Shown in pieces: positions 56,498 to 64,000 of a stretch of 64,000 nt of DNA. Each line of letters opens with the position of its first letter. Within the stretch, counting starts at the first letter, position 1. Source of the DNA: Prevotella sp. (lineage in GTDB: Bacteria; Bacteroidota; Bacteroidia; Bacteroidales; Bacteroidaceae); assembly GCA_017471465.1 (NCBI GenBank), contig JAFUTI010000020.1:1-64000 (forward strand), written 5' to 3'. The translations under genes were made by a program, and so were the position numbers. A model generated the notes under the pieces. It searched no databases. It had not been told where the DNA came from and saw nothing but the letters and a program-made list of their open reading frames with translations.

Positions 56498-57736
56498 CTA
56501 AAACATTTGTATCACGCGGCGCAGACCGTCGGCCAGTGCGTCGACCTCTTCCCTGGTGTTGTACATTGCAAACGAGGCGCGGACGGTACCCTGTATGCCG
56601 AGACGCGTCATGAGCGGCTGGGCGCAGTGGTGACCGGTGCGCACGGCGATGCCGAGACGGTCGAGCAGTGTGCCGATGTCGAGATGATGGATGCCGTCGA
56701 CGTTGAACGACACGACGGCGTCATGGGGCTCGTCGGGGCCGTAGATGGTCACGCCGCCGATGGTGCGCAGCTGCTCCATGCAGTAGCGCGTCAGTTCCCG
56801 CTCATGGGCCTCGACGGCATCGAGCCCCACACCTTGCAGGTAGTCGATGGCGGTGGCCAGTCCGTGGGTGGCCACGTAGTCGGGGGTGCCGGCCTCGAAC
56901 TTGAAGGGCAGGCGCTCGAAGGTGGTCTTCTCCCAGCTGACGCGGTCGATCATCTCGCCGCCACCCTGATAGGGCGGCAACTTCTCCAGCCACTCTTCCT
57001 TGCCATAGAGCACGCCGACGCCCGTCGGGCCGTACATCTTATGACCGCTGAAGGCCAGGAAGTCGCAGTCCAGCGCCTGCACGTCGAGCGGCAGGTGGGG
57101 TGCGCTCTGTGCGGCGTCTATCAGCACGGGGATATCCCGTTCGTGGGCTATCCTGATGATGTCGGCCACGGGGTTGACGGTGCCCAGCACGTTGCTGACG
57201 TGGGCGATGCTTATCAGGCGGGTTTTCTCCGTCAGGTGGGCAGCGACGGCGTCGCTGCACTGGCGGCGGGTGGCAGAACAAGCCAGGCGGCCATCGTCGG
57301 TGATGGGCAGGTGGCGCACGATGATGCCGCGCTGCATGGCCTGCAGCTGCCAGGGCACGATGTTCGAGTGGTGCTCCATGTCGCTGACGATGACCTCGTC
57401 GCCCGCCTGCATCTGTGAGAGACAGAACGAGGAGGCCACCAGGTTGATGGCCTCCGTCGTTCCGCGTGTAAAGATGATCTCCTCCGTCTTGCGGGCGTTG
57501 ATAAACTGCCGCACACGTTCGCGGGCTGCCTCATGCAGGTCAGTGGCCTGCTGTGAGAGGTAGTGTACGCCGCGGTGTACGTTGGCGTTGACGTTGAGAT
57601 ACTCGTCGCGCATGGCGTCGAGCACGGCCAACGGCTTCTGTGTGGTCGCCGCATTGTCGAGATAGACTAACGGCCGACCATACACCTGCCGCGACAGGAT
57701 GGGGAAATCTTCGCGTATCTTTTTGATATCGTACAT
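56498..57736 (-). CDS. sufS: Cysteine desulfurase, SufS type
   Basis: A 412-residue PLP enzyme: IREDFPILSRQVYGRPLVYLDNAATTQKP, HRGVHYLSQQATD, the PLP lysine in AFSGHKMYGPTGVGVLYG and the persulfide Cys in RTGHHCAQPLMTRLG. It delivers sulfur for Fe-S cluster assembly. No sufBCD lies in the window. It begins 6 bp after kduD and precedes rnhB by 3 bp. Confidence 0.94.
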   Translation of the reverse strand: MYDIKKIREDFPILSRQVYGRPLVYLDNAATTQKPLAVLDAMRDEYLNVNANVHRGVHYLSQQATDLHEAARERVRQFINARKTEEIIFTRGTTEAINLVASSFCLSQMQAGDEVIVSDMEHHSNIVPWQLQAMQRGIIVRHLPITDDGRLACSATRRQCSDAVAAHLTEKTRLISIAHVSNVLGTVNPVADIIRIAHERDIPVLIDAAQSAPHLPLDVQALDCDFLAFSGHKMYGPTGVGVLYGKEEWLEKLPPYQGGGEMIDRVSWEKTTFERLPFKFEAGTPDYVATHGLATAIDYLQGVGLDAVEAHERELTRYCMEQLRTIGGVTIYGPDEPHDAVVSFNVDGIHHLDIGTLLDRLGIAVRTGHHCAQPLMTRLGIQGTVRASFAMYNTREEVDALADGLRRVIQMF

Positions 57737-57742
57737 ATCGTG

Positions 57743-58546
57743 TTACTTAGGCTGCTTGCCGATGTAGGCCAGGATGCCACCATCGACATAGAGCACATGA
57801 CCGTTCACGGCATCCGAGGCGTGTGAGGCCAGGAACACAGCGGGGCCGCCGAGCTCTGACGGGTCGAGCCAACGGCCTGCGGGCGTCTTGGCGCAGATGA
57901 ACGAGTCGAACGGATGACGTGAGCCATCGGGCTGGCGCTCACGCAGCGGAGCTGTCTGCGGTGTGGCGATATAGCCCGGGCCGATGCCGTTGCACTGGAT
58001 GTTGTACTCGCCGTACTCCGAGCAGATATTTCTCGTGAGCATCTTCAGACCACCCTTGGCGGCGGCGTAGGCCGAGACGGTCTCGCGGCCCAGTTCCGAC
58101 ATCATCGAGCAGATGTTGATGATCTTACCCTCGCGGCGCTCCATCATCTCGGGGATGACAGCGCTGGAGCAGATGAACGGACCGACGAGGTCGATGTCGA
58201 TGACCTGCTGGAACTCCTCGCGCTTCATCTCGTGCATGGGGATGCGCTTGATGATGCCGGCGTTGTTGACGAGGATGTCAATCTGTCCCACCTCCTCGTG
58301 GATTTTGTTGACCAAGGTCTTCACAGCCTCCTCGTTGGTGACGTCGCAGACGTAGCCCTTGACATTCTGGATGCCTGCCTCTTTGTAGTTGTCCAGGCCG
58401 CGCTGCAGGGCAGCCTCGTTAATGTCGTTGAAGATGATGGTCTTAGCGCCGGCGGCCACGAAAGCCTTGGCGATGTTGAAACCGATACCGTAGCTTGCGC
58501 CGGTAATCCAGGCGTTCTTGCCCTCTAATGAAAATAAATTTGCCAT
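57743..58546 (-). CDS. kduD: 2-dehydro-3-deoxy-D-gluconate 5-dehydrogenase / gluconate 5-dehydrogenase (SDR)
   Basis: A 267-residue short-chain dehydrogenase: NAD motif ITGASYGIGFNIAKAF, NNAGIIKRIPMHEM, catalytic Ser-Tyr-Lys in NICSMMSELGRETVSAYAAAKGG, and GPGYIATPQTAPL. Members are annotated as gluconate 5-dehydrogenase or KduD; the neighbouring kduI favours the uronate role, reducing 3-deoxy-hexulosonate during pectin or glycosaminoglycan breakdown. Confidence 0.88.
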   Translation of the reverse strand: MANLFSLEGKNAWITGASYGIGFNIAKAFVAAGAKTIIFNDINEAALQRGLDNYKEAGIQNVKGYVCDVTNEEAVKTLVNKIHEEVGQIDILVNNAGIIKRIPMHEMKREEFQQVIDIDLVGPFICSSAVIPEMMERREGKIINICSMMSELGRETVSAYAAAKGGLKMLTRNICSEYGEYNIQCNGIGPGYIATPQTAPLRERQPDGSRHPFDSFICAKTPAGRWLDPSELGGPAVFLASHASDAVNGHVLYVDGGILAYIGKQPK

Positions 58547-58574
58547 AATTCTAATTAGTTTATAAGTTTGTGAG

Positions 58575-59417
58575 TTATTTTAAATCCGTAATCAGAGAGA
58601 AGTCTTGGTCTCCGTAGTCCAAGTTCTCGCCGGCCATGCCCCAGATGAACGTGTAGTTATGGGTGGCGGCAGCCGAGTGGATGCTCCATTCAGGCGAGAG
58701 GACGGCCTGTTCGTTGTGGAGCCAGAGGTGGCGCGTCTCCTGCGGCTCGCCCATGAAGTGGCAGACGGCCTGGTCCTGGGGCAGCTCGAAGTAGAAGTAG
58801 GCCTCCATGCGGCGGCTGTGGACGTGCGCCGGCATGGTGTTCCATACGGAGCCTGGTGCCAGCTCCGTCATGCCCATCTGCAGCTGGCAGGTGGGCAGCA
58901 CCTGGTTGACGAGCATCTTGTTGATGTTGCGCTCGTTGGACATCTCCAGCGAGCCCATGTGTGCCACCACGGCGTCTTGTTTCGTCACCTTGCGGCAGGG
59001 GTAGGCGGTATGGGCGGTGGCAGAGTTGAAGTAGAACTTCGCCGGCTGGCTGGCGTCGGCACTGGCAAACGTCACGTCGCGGTCGCCGCGTCCGATGTAG
59101 AGAGCCTCCTTGAAGCCGAGGGTGAACTGCTGGTCGCCGACGCTGACGACGCCCTCGCCGCCGACGTTGTAGACGCCCACCTCGCGTCGCTGGGTGAACC
59201 ACTGTGCTTTCAGCGGGTCGATGGCCTCTAATGTCAGCGTCTCGGCCACGGGCATGGCGCCGCCCACAATCATGCGGTCGTACATAGAGTAGACCATGTT
59301 CACCTCGTCGTCGGCAAAGAGCCGCTCAATGAGGAAGTCGTGGCGCAGGCGTGCCGTGTCGTAGTGGCGTGCGTCCTCAGGATTGGCGGCATATCGTATC
59401 TCGTAGTTTGTCTTCAT
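58575..59417 (-). CDS. kduI: 5-dehydro-4-deoxy-D-glucuronate isomerase
   Basis: A 280-residue cupin enzyme: EIRYAANPEDARHYDTARLRHDFLIE at the start, the zinc site MPAHVHSRRMEAYFYFELP, and a C-terminal WSIHSAAATHNYTFIWGMAGENLDY. It acts after unsaturated uronides are released by polysaccharide lyases, none of which is in the window. A consensus promoter is 22 bp upstream. Confidence 0.95.
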   Translation of the reverse strand: MKTNYEIRYAANPEDARHYDTARLRHDFLIERLFADDEVNMVYSMYDRMIVGGAMPVAETLTLEAIDPLKAQWFTQRREVGVYNVGGEGVVSVGDQQFTLGFKEALYIGRGDRDVTFASADASQPAKFYFNSATAHTAYPCRKVTKQDAVVAHMGSLEMSNERNINKMLVNQVLPTCQLQMGMTELAPGSVWNTMPAHVHSRRMEAYFYFELPQDQAVCHFMGEPQETRHLWLHNEQAVLSPEWSIHSAAATHNYTFIWGMAGENLDYGDQDFSLITDLK

Positions 59418-59439
59418 CCGTTTTTTGTCTCTTTGACTG

Positions 59440-59470
59440 CAAAGATAGCAATTAAAAAACGGATGGCAAA
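59440..59470 (-). promoter_or_regulatory. Promoter of kduI-kduD-sufS-rnhB
   Basis: On the minus strand TTTG (59467-59470), exactly 19 bp, TATCTTTG (59440-59447). Confidence 0.8.
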
Positions 59471-59490
59471 ATCTGAATACTTAAAAAAAA

Positions 59491-59517
59491 TAAAAGCACC
59501 CTAACAAGGTGCTTTTA
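59491..59517 (-). terminator. Terminator of tRNA-Gln
   Basis: AAAAGCACC (59492-59500) and GGTGCTTTT (59508-59516) pair over 9 bp with a 7-base loop. On the minus strand it follows the tRNA by 4 bp, and a T-run follows the stem. Confidence 0.8.
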
Positions 59518-59520
59518 TGG

Positions 59521-59591
59521 TTGGACGACTCGGATTCGAACCGGGAATGACAGAACCAAAACCTGTAGTGTTACCATTACACCATCGTCCA
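59521..59591 (-). tRNA. tRNA-Gln (anticodon TTG)
   Basis: A 71-base tRNA on the minus strand. The acceptor TGGACGA pairs with TCGTCCA, discriminator A. The anticodon stem ACAGG/TCTGT holds loop TTTTGGT with anticodon TTG. The T-arm carries GGTTCGAATCC. CCA is not encoded. Confidence 0.95.
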
Positions 59592-59601
59592 ATTGCGGCT
59601 G

Positions 59602-59633
59602 CAAAGGTAGGAAAAATTTGGCATACCGCCAAA
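59602..59633 (-). promoter_or_regulatory. Promoter of tRNA-Gln
   Basis: On the minus strand TTTG (59630-59633), a 20-bp spacer, TACCTTTG (59602-59609). The -33 box lies in the right arm of the tyrS terminator. Confidence 0.8.
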
Positions 59634-59638
59634 TTTTT
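59612..59638 (-). terminator. Terminator of tyrS
   Basis: AAAAATTTGGC (59612-59622) and GCCAAATTTTT (59628-59638) form a perfect 11-bp stem with a 5-base loop. Confidence 0.8.
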
Positions 59639-59673
59639 TAGTTATGAATTATGAGTTATGGGGTATTATCTTC

Positions 59674-60969
59674 TCATTTCACAATGAGAAGATAGTAGTT
59701 TTTCTTACCTTTCTGAGCCAGCAGGTACTTACCGTCGATGAGGTCGTCGGCCGTCACGGGACGCTGGGCATCGGTGAGTTTCTCCTTGTTCAGGCTGACG
59801 CCGCCGCCCTGCACCATCTTGCGCATCTCGCCCTTCGAAGGGAACACCGGTGCTGCCGTGGTGAAGAGTTCGATGGCGGGCTGTCCCAGCTGGTCGCTGC
59901 CTATCTCGTGGTGCTCGACGCCGTCGAACACGTCGAGGAACGTCTGCTCATCGAGACGCTCCAGCGCTTCCTTCGTCGACTTGCCGAAGAGGATGTTCGA
60001 GGCTTCGATGGCCGTGTCGAGGGCTTCCTGTCCATGTACCAGCAGCGTCACCTCTTCAGCCAGGCGCTTCTGCAGCACACGGCGGCCCGGATCCTGGCGG
60101 TGCTCCTCGACGAGGGCGTCGATGACGTCCTTCTCCAGCGAGGTGAAGATCTTGATGTAACGCTCGGCATCGTCGTCGCTGACGTTCAGCCAGAACTGGT
60201 AGAACTTATACGGTGTGGTGCGCTTGGGGTCGAGCCAGATATTGCCGCTCTCGGTCTTGCCGAACTTCTTGCCGTCCGACTTCGTGATGAGCGGACAGGT
60301 GAGGGCGAAGGTCTCCACCTCGTTACCCAGGGTGCGGCGGATGAGCTCCGTGCCGGTGGTCATGTTGCCCCACTGGTCGTTACCGCCCAGCTGCAGTTTG
60401 ACACCCTTGTGCTGGTAGAGATAGAGGAAGTCGTAGCCCTGCAGCAGCTGGTAGGTGAACTCCGTGAACGACAGTCCGTCGCGGGCCGTACCGTTGAGGC
60501 GCTGCTGGACGCTCTCCTTGGCCATCATGTAGTTGACGGTGATGTGCTTGCCCACCTCACGGGCGAAGTCAAGGAACGTAAAGTCCTTCATCCAGTCGTA
60601 GTTGTTCACCATCTCGGCGGCATTGGCTTCCTTCGACTCAAAGTCGAGGAACTTAGCCACCTGTGCCTTGATGCACTCCTGGTTGTGGCGCAGCGTCTCG
60701 TCGTTCAGCAGGTTACGCTCCTGCGACTTGCCGCTGGGGTCGCCAATCATGCCTGTGGCACCTCCCACCAGGATGATGGGCTTGTGGCCGCAACGCTGCA
60801 GGTGGCGCAGCATCATAATACCGCAGAGGTGGCCGATATGCAGGGAGTCGGCCGTCGGGTCGGTACCCAGGTAGGCTGTCACCATCTCCTTCTGGAGCAG
60901 TTCTTCCGTGCCGGGCATCATCTGTGCCAGCATACCGCGCCAGCGCAGTTCTTCTACAAAGTTTTTCAT
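59674..60969 (-). CDS. tyrS: Tyrosyl-tRNA synthetase
   Basis: A 431-residue class I synthetase: [20 protein letters not shown] (HIGH motif), [34 protein letters not shown], the KMSKS-equivalent KFGKTESGN, and a C-terminal S4-like RNA-binding domain ending [16 protein letters not shown]. The leader (60984-61018) is a CGTTATGT-type repeat. Confidence 0.96.
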   Translation of the reverse strand: MKNFVEELRWRGMLAQMMPGTEELLQKEMVTAYLGTDPTADSLHIGHLCGIMMLRHLQRCGHKPIILVGGATGMIGDPSGKSQERNLLNDETLRHNQECIKAQVAKFLDFESKEANAAEMVNNYDWMKDFTFLDFAREVGKHITVNYMMAKESVQQRLNGTARDGLSFTEFTYQLLQGYDFLYLYQHKGVKLQLGGNDQWGNMTTGTELIRRTLGNEVETFALTCPLITKSDGKKFGKTESGNIWLDPKRTTPYKFYQFWLNVSDDDAERYIKIFTSLEKDVIDALVEEHRQDPGRRVLQKRLAEEVTLLVHGQEALDTAIEASNILFGKSTKEALERLDEQTFLDVFDGVEHHEIGSDQLGQPAIELFTTAAPVFPSKGEMRKMVQGGGVSLNKEKLTDAQRPVTADDLIDGKYLLAQKGKKNYYLLIVK

Positions 60970-60983
60970 ATTTTTTTTCTGTT

Positions 60984-61018
60984 TCGTTATGTCGTTATGT
61001 CGTTATGACGTGATGTCG
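60984..61018 (-). repeat. CGTTATGT tandem leader before tyrS
   Basis: CGTTATGT, CGTTATGT, CGTTATGA, CGTGATGT, CG on the plus strand; in the tyrS direction it reads ACATAACG-type octamers with TCACGTCA. Confidence 0.6.
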
Positions 61019-61024
61019 ATTTTT

Positions 61025-61255
61025 CTAGGGCACCGGGTCGTAGCCGGAGCCGCCCCAGGGGTTACATCTTAATATCCGCCAGATGGCGAGTCCAAGACCT
61101 TTGACGGGGCCGTGCTTGAGGATGGCCTGACGGGCATACTCGGAGCAGGTGGGCGTAAAGCGGCACGATGGTCCCAGCAGGGGTGATATGTACAGCTGGT
61201 AGAAACGGATGGGCAGTACCAGTAGCCACGACAGGAGACGGACGAGGACGCTCAT
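61025..61255 (-). CDS. yidD: YidD, membrane protein insertion efficiency factor
   Basis: A 76-residue protein: [39 protein letters not shown], then [16 protein letters not shown], the classic YidD pattern. It assists YidC-dependent insertion. It overlaps rnpA by four bases (ATGA). Confidence 0.95.
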   Translation of the reverse strand: MSVLVRLLSWLLVLPIRFYQLYISPLLGPSCRFTPTCSEYARQAILKHGPVKGLGLAIWRILRCNPWGGSGYDPVP

Positions 61256-61635
61256 ATCTTTTCCTCGATGCGTTTGAGGAGTCTCCCGATACGTTCGTCA
61301 ACCACGGTCGACGGCGCGTGCTCGTCGGAGATCCATATCAATCCCAGCAGCAGACTCTCTTCGGCAGGTATGGCATCGCACAGCGGCTGTTTCTGCCGGC
61401 GATAGGCCTCACGCACTTGGCGCTTGACGCGGTTGCGGTCGACGGCGTGCTTGAAATGTCGCTTTGAGACACTGATGAGAACCTGTACGGGAACGCCGCT
61501 CTGCTGGCGGTCTGTCTTACGGAAAACGGCTCTCAGCGGAAAGGCAACCACATGCTGGCTGCCACTGCCGAAGAGCAAATCCATCAGTCGTGTACTGCAG
61601 ATGTGCTCCCGTTTGGGAAACCTTCCGCCGTCCAC
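61252..61635 (-). CDS. rnpA: Ribonuclease P protein component
   Basis: A 127-residue basic protein: [20 protein letters not shown] at the start, then the RNR motif in [22 protein letters not shown]. It binds M1 RNA for tRNA 5' maturation. It starts 5 bp after hemD and is not linked to rpmH. Confidence 0.93.
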   Translation of the reverse strand: MDGGRFPKREHICSTRLMDLLFGSGSQHVVAFPLRAVFRKTDRQQSGVPVQVLISVSKRHFKHAVDRNRVKRQVREAYRRQKQPLCDAIPAEESLLLGLIWISDEHAPSTVVDERIGRLLKRIEEKI

Positions 61636-61640
61636 AGTGC

Positions 61641-62390
61641 TTATTCCATTACTTCAAAGAGGTAGTGCTGCAGAGCGCCCGTCATCGACGGGTATTTGTC
61701 GGTAGGTGCCTCGATGTCGAGACGCAGGCCCGCCTCCTTGGCGGCTTTTGCCGTGGCGGGGCCGAAGGTGGCAATGGCGATGTCGCCTTGCTTGAAGTTG
61801 GGGAAGTTCTTCGTGAGCGACTCAATGCCTGAGGGACTGAAGAAGATGAGCATGTCGTAGTCGAAGTTCTTCACCTCTTCCTCCGTGAAATCGTTGCTGA
61901 CGGTGCGGTACATCACCACCTCCTTGTGGTGCAGCTTCTTCGAGTCGAGCAGGATGGTGAGTGAGTCGTTATGGACGTCGCTCATGGGCACGAGATACTT
62001 CTCGGTCTTGTGCTTCACCATCGTGGGCAGCAGGTCGTCAACCTTTCCCGTCGTACCGAAGAAGACCTTGCGCTTGCGATACTGGACGTACTTCTGGATA
62101 TAGAGTGCGATGGTCTCCGTGACGCAGAAATACTTCATGTCCTCGGGGATGGTGACACGCAGCTCCTTGGCCAGTGTGAAGAAATGGTCGATGGCGTGAC
62201 GTGAGGTGAACACGATAGCCGTATAGTCCAGGATGCTGACTTTCTGGGTGCGGAACTCCTTTGCCGACATACTCTCCACCTTGATAAATGGGCGGAACAC
62301 CAGCTCGACATTGAACTTGCTCGCTATGTCATAGTATGGCGACTTCTCACTCGCAGGCTTCGGCTGCGATACCAGAATCTTCTTAATCAT
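61641..62390 (-). CDS. hemD: Uroporphyrinogen-III synthase
   Basis: A 249-residue protein with the loose HemD pattern: KKILVSQPKPASEKSPYYDIASKF, VESMSAKEFRTQKVSILDYTAIVFTSRHAIDHFF, YFCVTETIALYIQKY, and MLIFFSPSGIESLTKNFPNFKQGDIAIATFGPATAKAAKEAG. It cyclises hydroxymethylbilane. The HemD family is divergent, but SRHAIDHF and SPSGIESL are good markers. Confidence 0.88.
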   Translation of the reverse strand: MIKKILVSQPKPASEKSPYYDIASKFNVELVFRPFIKVESMSAKEFRTQKVSILDYTAIVFTSRHAIDHFFTLAKELRVTIPEDMKYFCVTETIALYIQKYVQYRKRKVFFGTTGKVDDLLPTMVKHKTEKYLVPMSDVHNDSLTILLDSKKLHHKEVVMYRTVSNDFTEEEVKNFDYDMLIFFSPSGIESLTKNFPNFKQGDIAIATFGPATAKAAKEAGLRLDIEAPTDKYPSMTGALQHYLFEVME

Positions 62391-62402
62391 CTCTGTTTTG
62401 TC

Positions 62403-63305
62403 CTAAAAAATTACTTTTAATTCGTTCGTCATCAGCTCGAGCGCGCCCCAAAGGACAAGCATCGGTACGATTTCGAGGGCACAAAGGTACAAAATTATTT
62501 GTAAATAATCTCTTTTTTGTCTAAAAAAGATACTCCAACACTTGTAAAACGTCAAGATTTTAGCCAAAAAGATGACAAAAACGAAGTAATATAGGATATT
62601 TTGGATGGGCGGCATGAAGTAAACCTGCAAAATGACGGCAGGGAACAGTACGATGCCCTCGAGGGCCGTCATCAGGGTGAGGTTCCATCTCCAGAGTTCA
62701 TTTTTTTTACTTCCGAAGAAGATGGTGTTGACGATGTGGTAGACCAGCTGCTTCCCCAGGAAATAGGCGAGGATGACGGCCGAGAAGATGCCTATCAGCA
62801 TGTACGGCGTGTCTATCAGCAGGTCGTCGGTGACGTAGGAGATGGTATAGAAATAATAGGTGATGCCCATCAGCAGACAGGTCTGTATGCCGAGGAAATT
62901 GAAGAAGCGGCTGGTGATCAGCGGCAGGCCGCCTTCCTGTCGCAACGGCTGGAAGAACGCCTTCAGCTGGTGGGCGAAGATGTGGCGTGAGTAGGAGAAC
63001 ACCACGATGGTCATCATAAAGCAGAAGAGCAGTGTGCCGGTGATGGCGTCGTCGTTGCGGACGGTGTAGACCACCGGGTCGCCGGCAACGCCATACCGTC
63101 CGCCGGAGAGTTCGGGGTGTAGCAGTGTGTCTTTGGCGAAGAATGTCTCACGATAGTATTGCGGCAGATGTGGCAGACAGGCGTCCTTGGGCAGCATGCG
63201 GACCGCCTGATAGGGTGTCTGCTGACGTGCCGGTCTGTGAACAGTTGTGTCGGCTATGATGGCCGACACAACAGGTTCGCTTACTATGGAGTCTTGCGGT
63301 AGCAT
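62403..63305 (-). CDS. DUF4271 polytopic membrane protein
   Basis: A 300-residue protein: a soluble N-terminal third (PYQAVRMLPKDACLPHLPQYYRETFFAKD) and about seven membrane helices (TGTLLFCFMMTIVVFSYSRH, LMGITYYFYTISYV, MLIGIFSAVILAYFLGKQLVYHIV and others). This matches the DUF4271 family, commonly next to hemD and metK in Bacteroidales. Function unknown. Confidence 0.85.
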   Translation of the reverse strand: MLPQDSIVSEPVVSAIIADTTVHRPARQQTPYQAVRMLPKDACLPHLPQYYRETFFAKDTLLHPELSGGRYGVAGDPVVYTVRNDDAITGTLLFCFMMTIVVFSYSRHIFAHQLKAFFQPLRQEGGLPLITSRFFNFLGIQTCLLMGITYYFYTISYVTDDLLIDTPYMLIGIFSAVILAYFLGKQLVYHIVNTIFFGSKKNELWRWNLTLMTALEGIVLFPAVILQVYFMPPIQNILYYFVFVIFLAKILTFYKCWSIFFRQKRDYLQIILYLCALEIVPMLVLWGALELMTNELKVIF

Positions 63306-63309
63306 CTGC

Positions 63310-64000
63310 TTATAAGCCGAAGGCCTGCTTGATGTCGGCTACGCGGTCGAGCTTCTCCCAGGTGAACAGTTCGACATCCATCTCGCGGGTCTCGTGGTAG
63401 TGGCTGGTAAACACCTTCTTCACCGTCTCGCACTTACGGCCCATGTGTCCGTAGGCGGCAGTCTCCAGATACATAGGCTGGCGCAGTTTCAGTGTGCGCT
63501 CGATGGCTTTGGGACGCAGGTCGAAGAGTGTCTCTATCTTCCTGGCTATCTCGCTGTCGCTCATCTCGACACGGCTGCGACCGTAGGTGTTGACGTAGAT
63601 GTTCATGGGACGGGCCACACCGATGGCGTAGGCCACCTGTACCAGCATCTCGTCGGCGACGCCGGCAGCCACCATGTTCTTGGCGATATGGCGGGCGGCG
63701 TATGCGGCCGAGCGGTCGACCTTCGACGAGTCCTTGCCTGAGAAGGCACCGCCGCCGTGGGCTCCCTTTCCGCCGTAGGTGTCGACGATAATCTTACGGC
63801 CGGTCAGTCCCGTGTCGCCGTGAGGACCGCCGATGACGAACTTACCCGTCGGGTTGACGAAGTACTTGATGTCGAGGCCGAAGAGGTCGAGCACTTTCTG
63901 CGAGTGTATCTGCTGCTTCACACGCGGTATGAGGATGTTGATGACGTCATCCTTGATCTTGGCCAGCATGGTGTCGTCATCTGCAAACTCATCGTGCTGC
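63310..64000 (-). CDS. metK: S-adenosylmethionine synthetase (5' end outside window)
   Basis: The C-terminal about 229 residues of MetK; the frame runs off the window end. Motifs: [78 protein letters not shown]. It makes SAM from methionine and ATP. The [13 protein letters not shown] and GGGAFSGKD loops are diagnostic. The stop is followed 4 bp later by the DUF4271 start, so it leads the metK-DUF4271-hemD-rnpA-yidD series. Confidence 0.97.
   Translation of the reverse strand, partial: QHDEFADDDTMLAKIKDDVINILIPRVKQQIHSQKVLDLFGLDIKYFVNPTGKFVIGGPHGDTGLTGRKIIVDTYGGKGAHGGGAFSGKDSSKVDRSAAYAARHIAKNMVAAGVADEMLVQVAYAIGVARPMNIYVNTYGRSRVEMSDSEIARKIETLFDLRPKAIERTLKLRQPMYLETAAYGHMGRKCETVKKVFTSHYHETREMDVELFTWEKLDRVADIKQAFGL

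Noticed and set aside
59644..61008. A 454-residue open frame on the plus strand opposite tyrS
   Set aside because: tyrS on the minus strand has every synthetase motif. The opposite frame has low-complexity VAxxL-type sequence typical of antisense shadows in codon-biased genes.

Overview
The window looks like a chromosomal segment of a Bacteroidales bacterium, most likely Prevotellaceae (a Prevotella-type genome). The evidence is read from sequence only, with no database search. Clear promoters have the Bacteroidota form TTTG-N19/20-TAnnTTTG, and Shine-Dalgarno sequences are largely absent. The gene content is typical of the group: a mraZ-to-ftsZ cluster in Bacteroidota order, a glsA/glsB glycine-lipid pair, an N-acyl-ornithine carbamoyltransferase, NigD-like, DUF3244, DUF4923, DUF4271 and DUF3109 proteins, and a C10-type peptidase homologue.

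Layout. 1-5.2 kb is accessory: a TPR/transmembrane/HTH regulator cut by the window edge, a DUF3244 protein next to a C10 peptidase homologue that lacks its catalytic cysteine, an outer-membrane barrel, an orphan lipoprotein and a HigBA-type toxin-antitoxin pair. About 5.2-6.5 kb has no convincing gene but is dense in short repeats and holds two good promoters. 6.5-12.9 kb carries an AAA-type ATPase, a small membrane protein, a CYTH protein, dGTPase, a GH53 galactanase and the glsAB pair. 13.1-28.5 kb is the intact division and cell-wall cluster mraZ-rsmH-ftsL-ftsI-murE-mraY-murD-ftsW-murG-murC-ftsQ-ftsA-ftsZ. 28.5-42.9 kb is mostly housekeeping: lpxH, a DUF59 factor, radC, a glycosyltransferase, efp, rpmH, a PASTA protein, rluD, ddl, an acyltransferase, ltaE, argF', ptb and ung. 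42.9-55.9 kb has gpmI and a set of secreted glycoside hydrolases (GH3, GH30, GH35), a large secreted protein with a 56-residue downstream peptide, a decayed toxin-antitoxin module between duplicated terminators, and an independent structured small RNA. 55.9-64 kb has an apparent kduI-kduD-sufS-rnhB-DUF4923 operon, tRNA-Gln, tyrS and a metK-DUF4271-hemD-rnpA-yidD operon.

The genes combine into peptidoglycan precursor synthesis and septation (mur, fts, ddl, PASTA protein), lipid A and glycine-lipid synthesis, translation support, and breakdown of galactose-rich plant polymers (GH53, GH30, GH35, GH3). No SusC/SusD pair is present, so the hydrolases do not form a classic polysaccharide-utilisation locus here.

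The most unusual observation is a small protein-coding repeat element. It consists of tandem 7-bp units, a 20-bp core, and inverted 7-bp units, and it sits in frame inside two unrelated genes: the family-2 glycosyltransferase (31173-31262) and argF' (38592-38660). The two copies are 90 and 69 bp long, differ by exactly three heptamers, and encode related peptides in the same frame. Other points of note are the cysteine-less C10 homologue beside its inhibitor-like neighbour, promoters whose -33 box lies inside the upstream terminator hairpin, ATGs placed four bases after a -7 box, and a 56-bp terminator duplication flanking a broken AbiE-like module.
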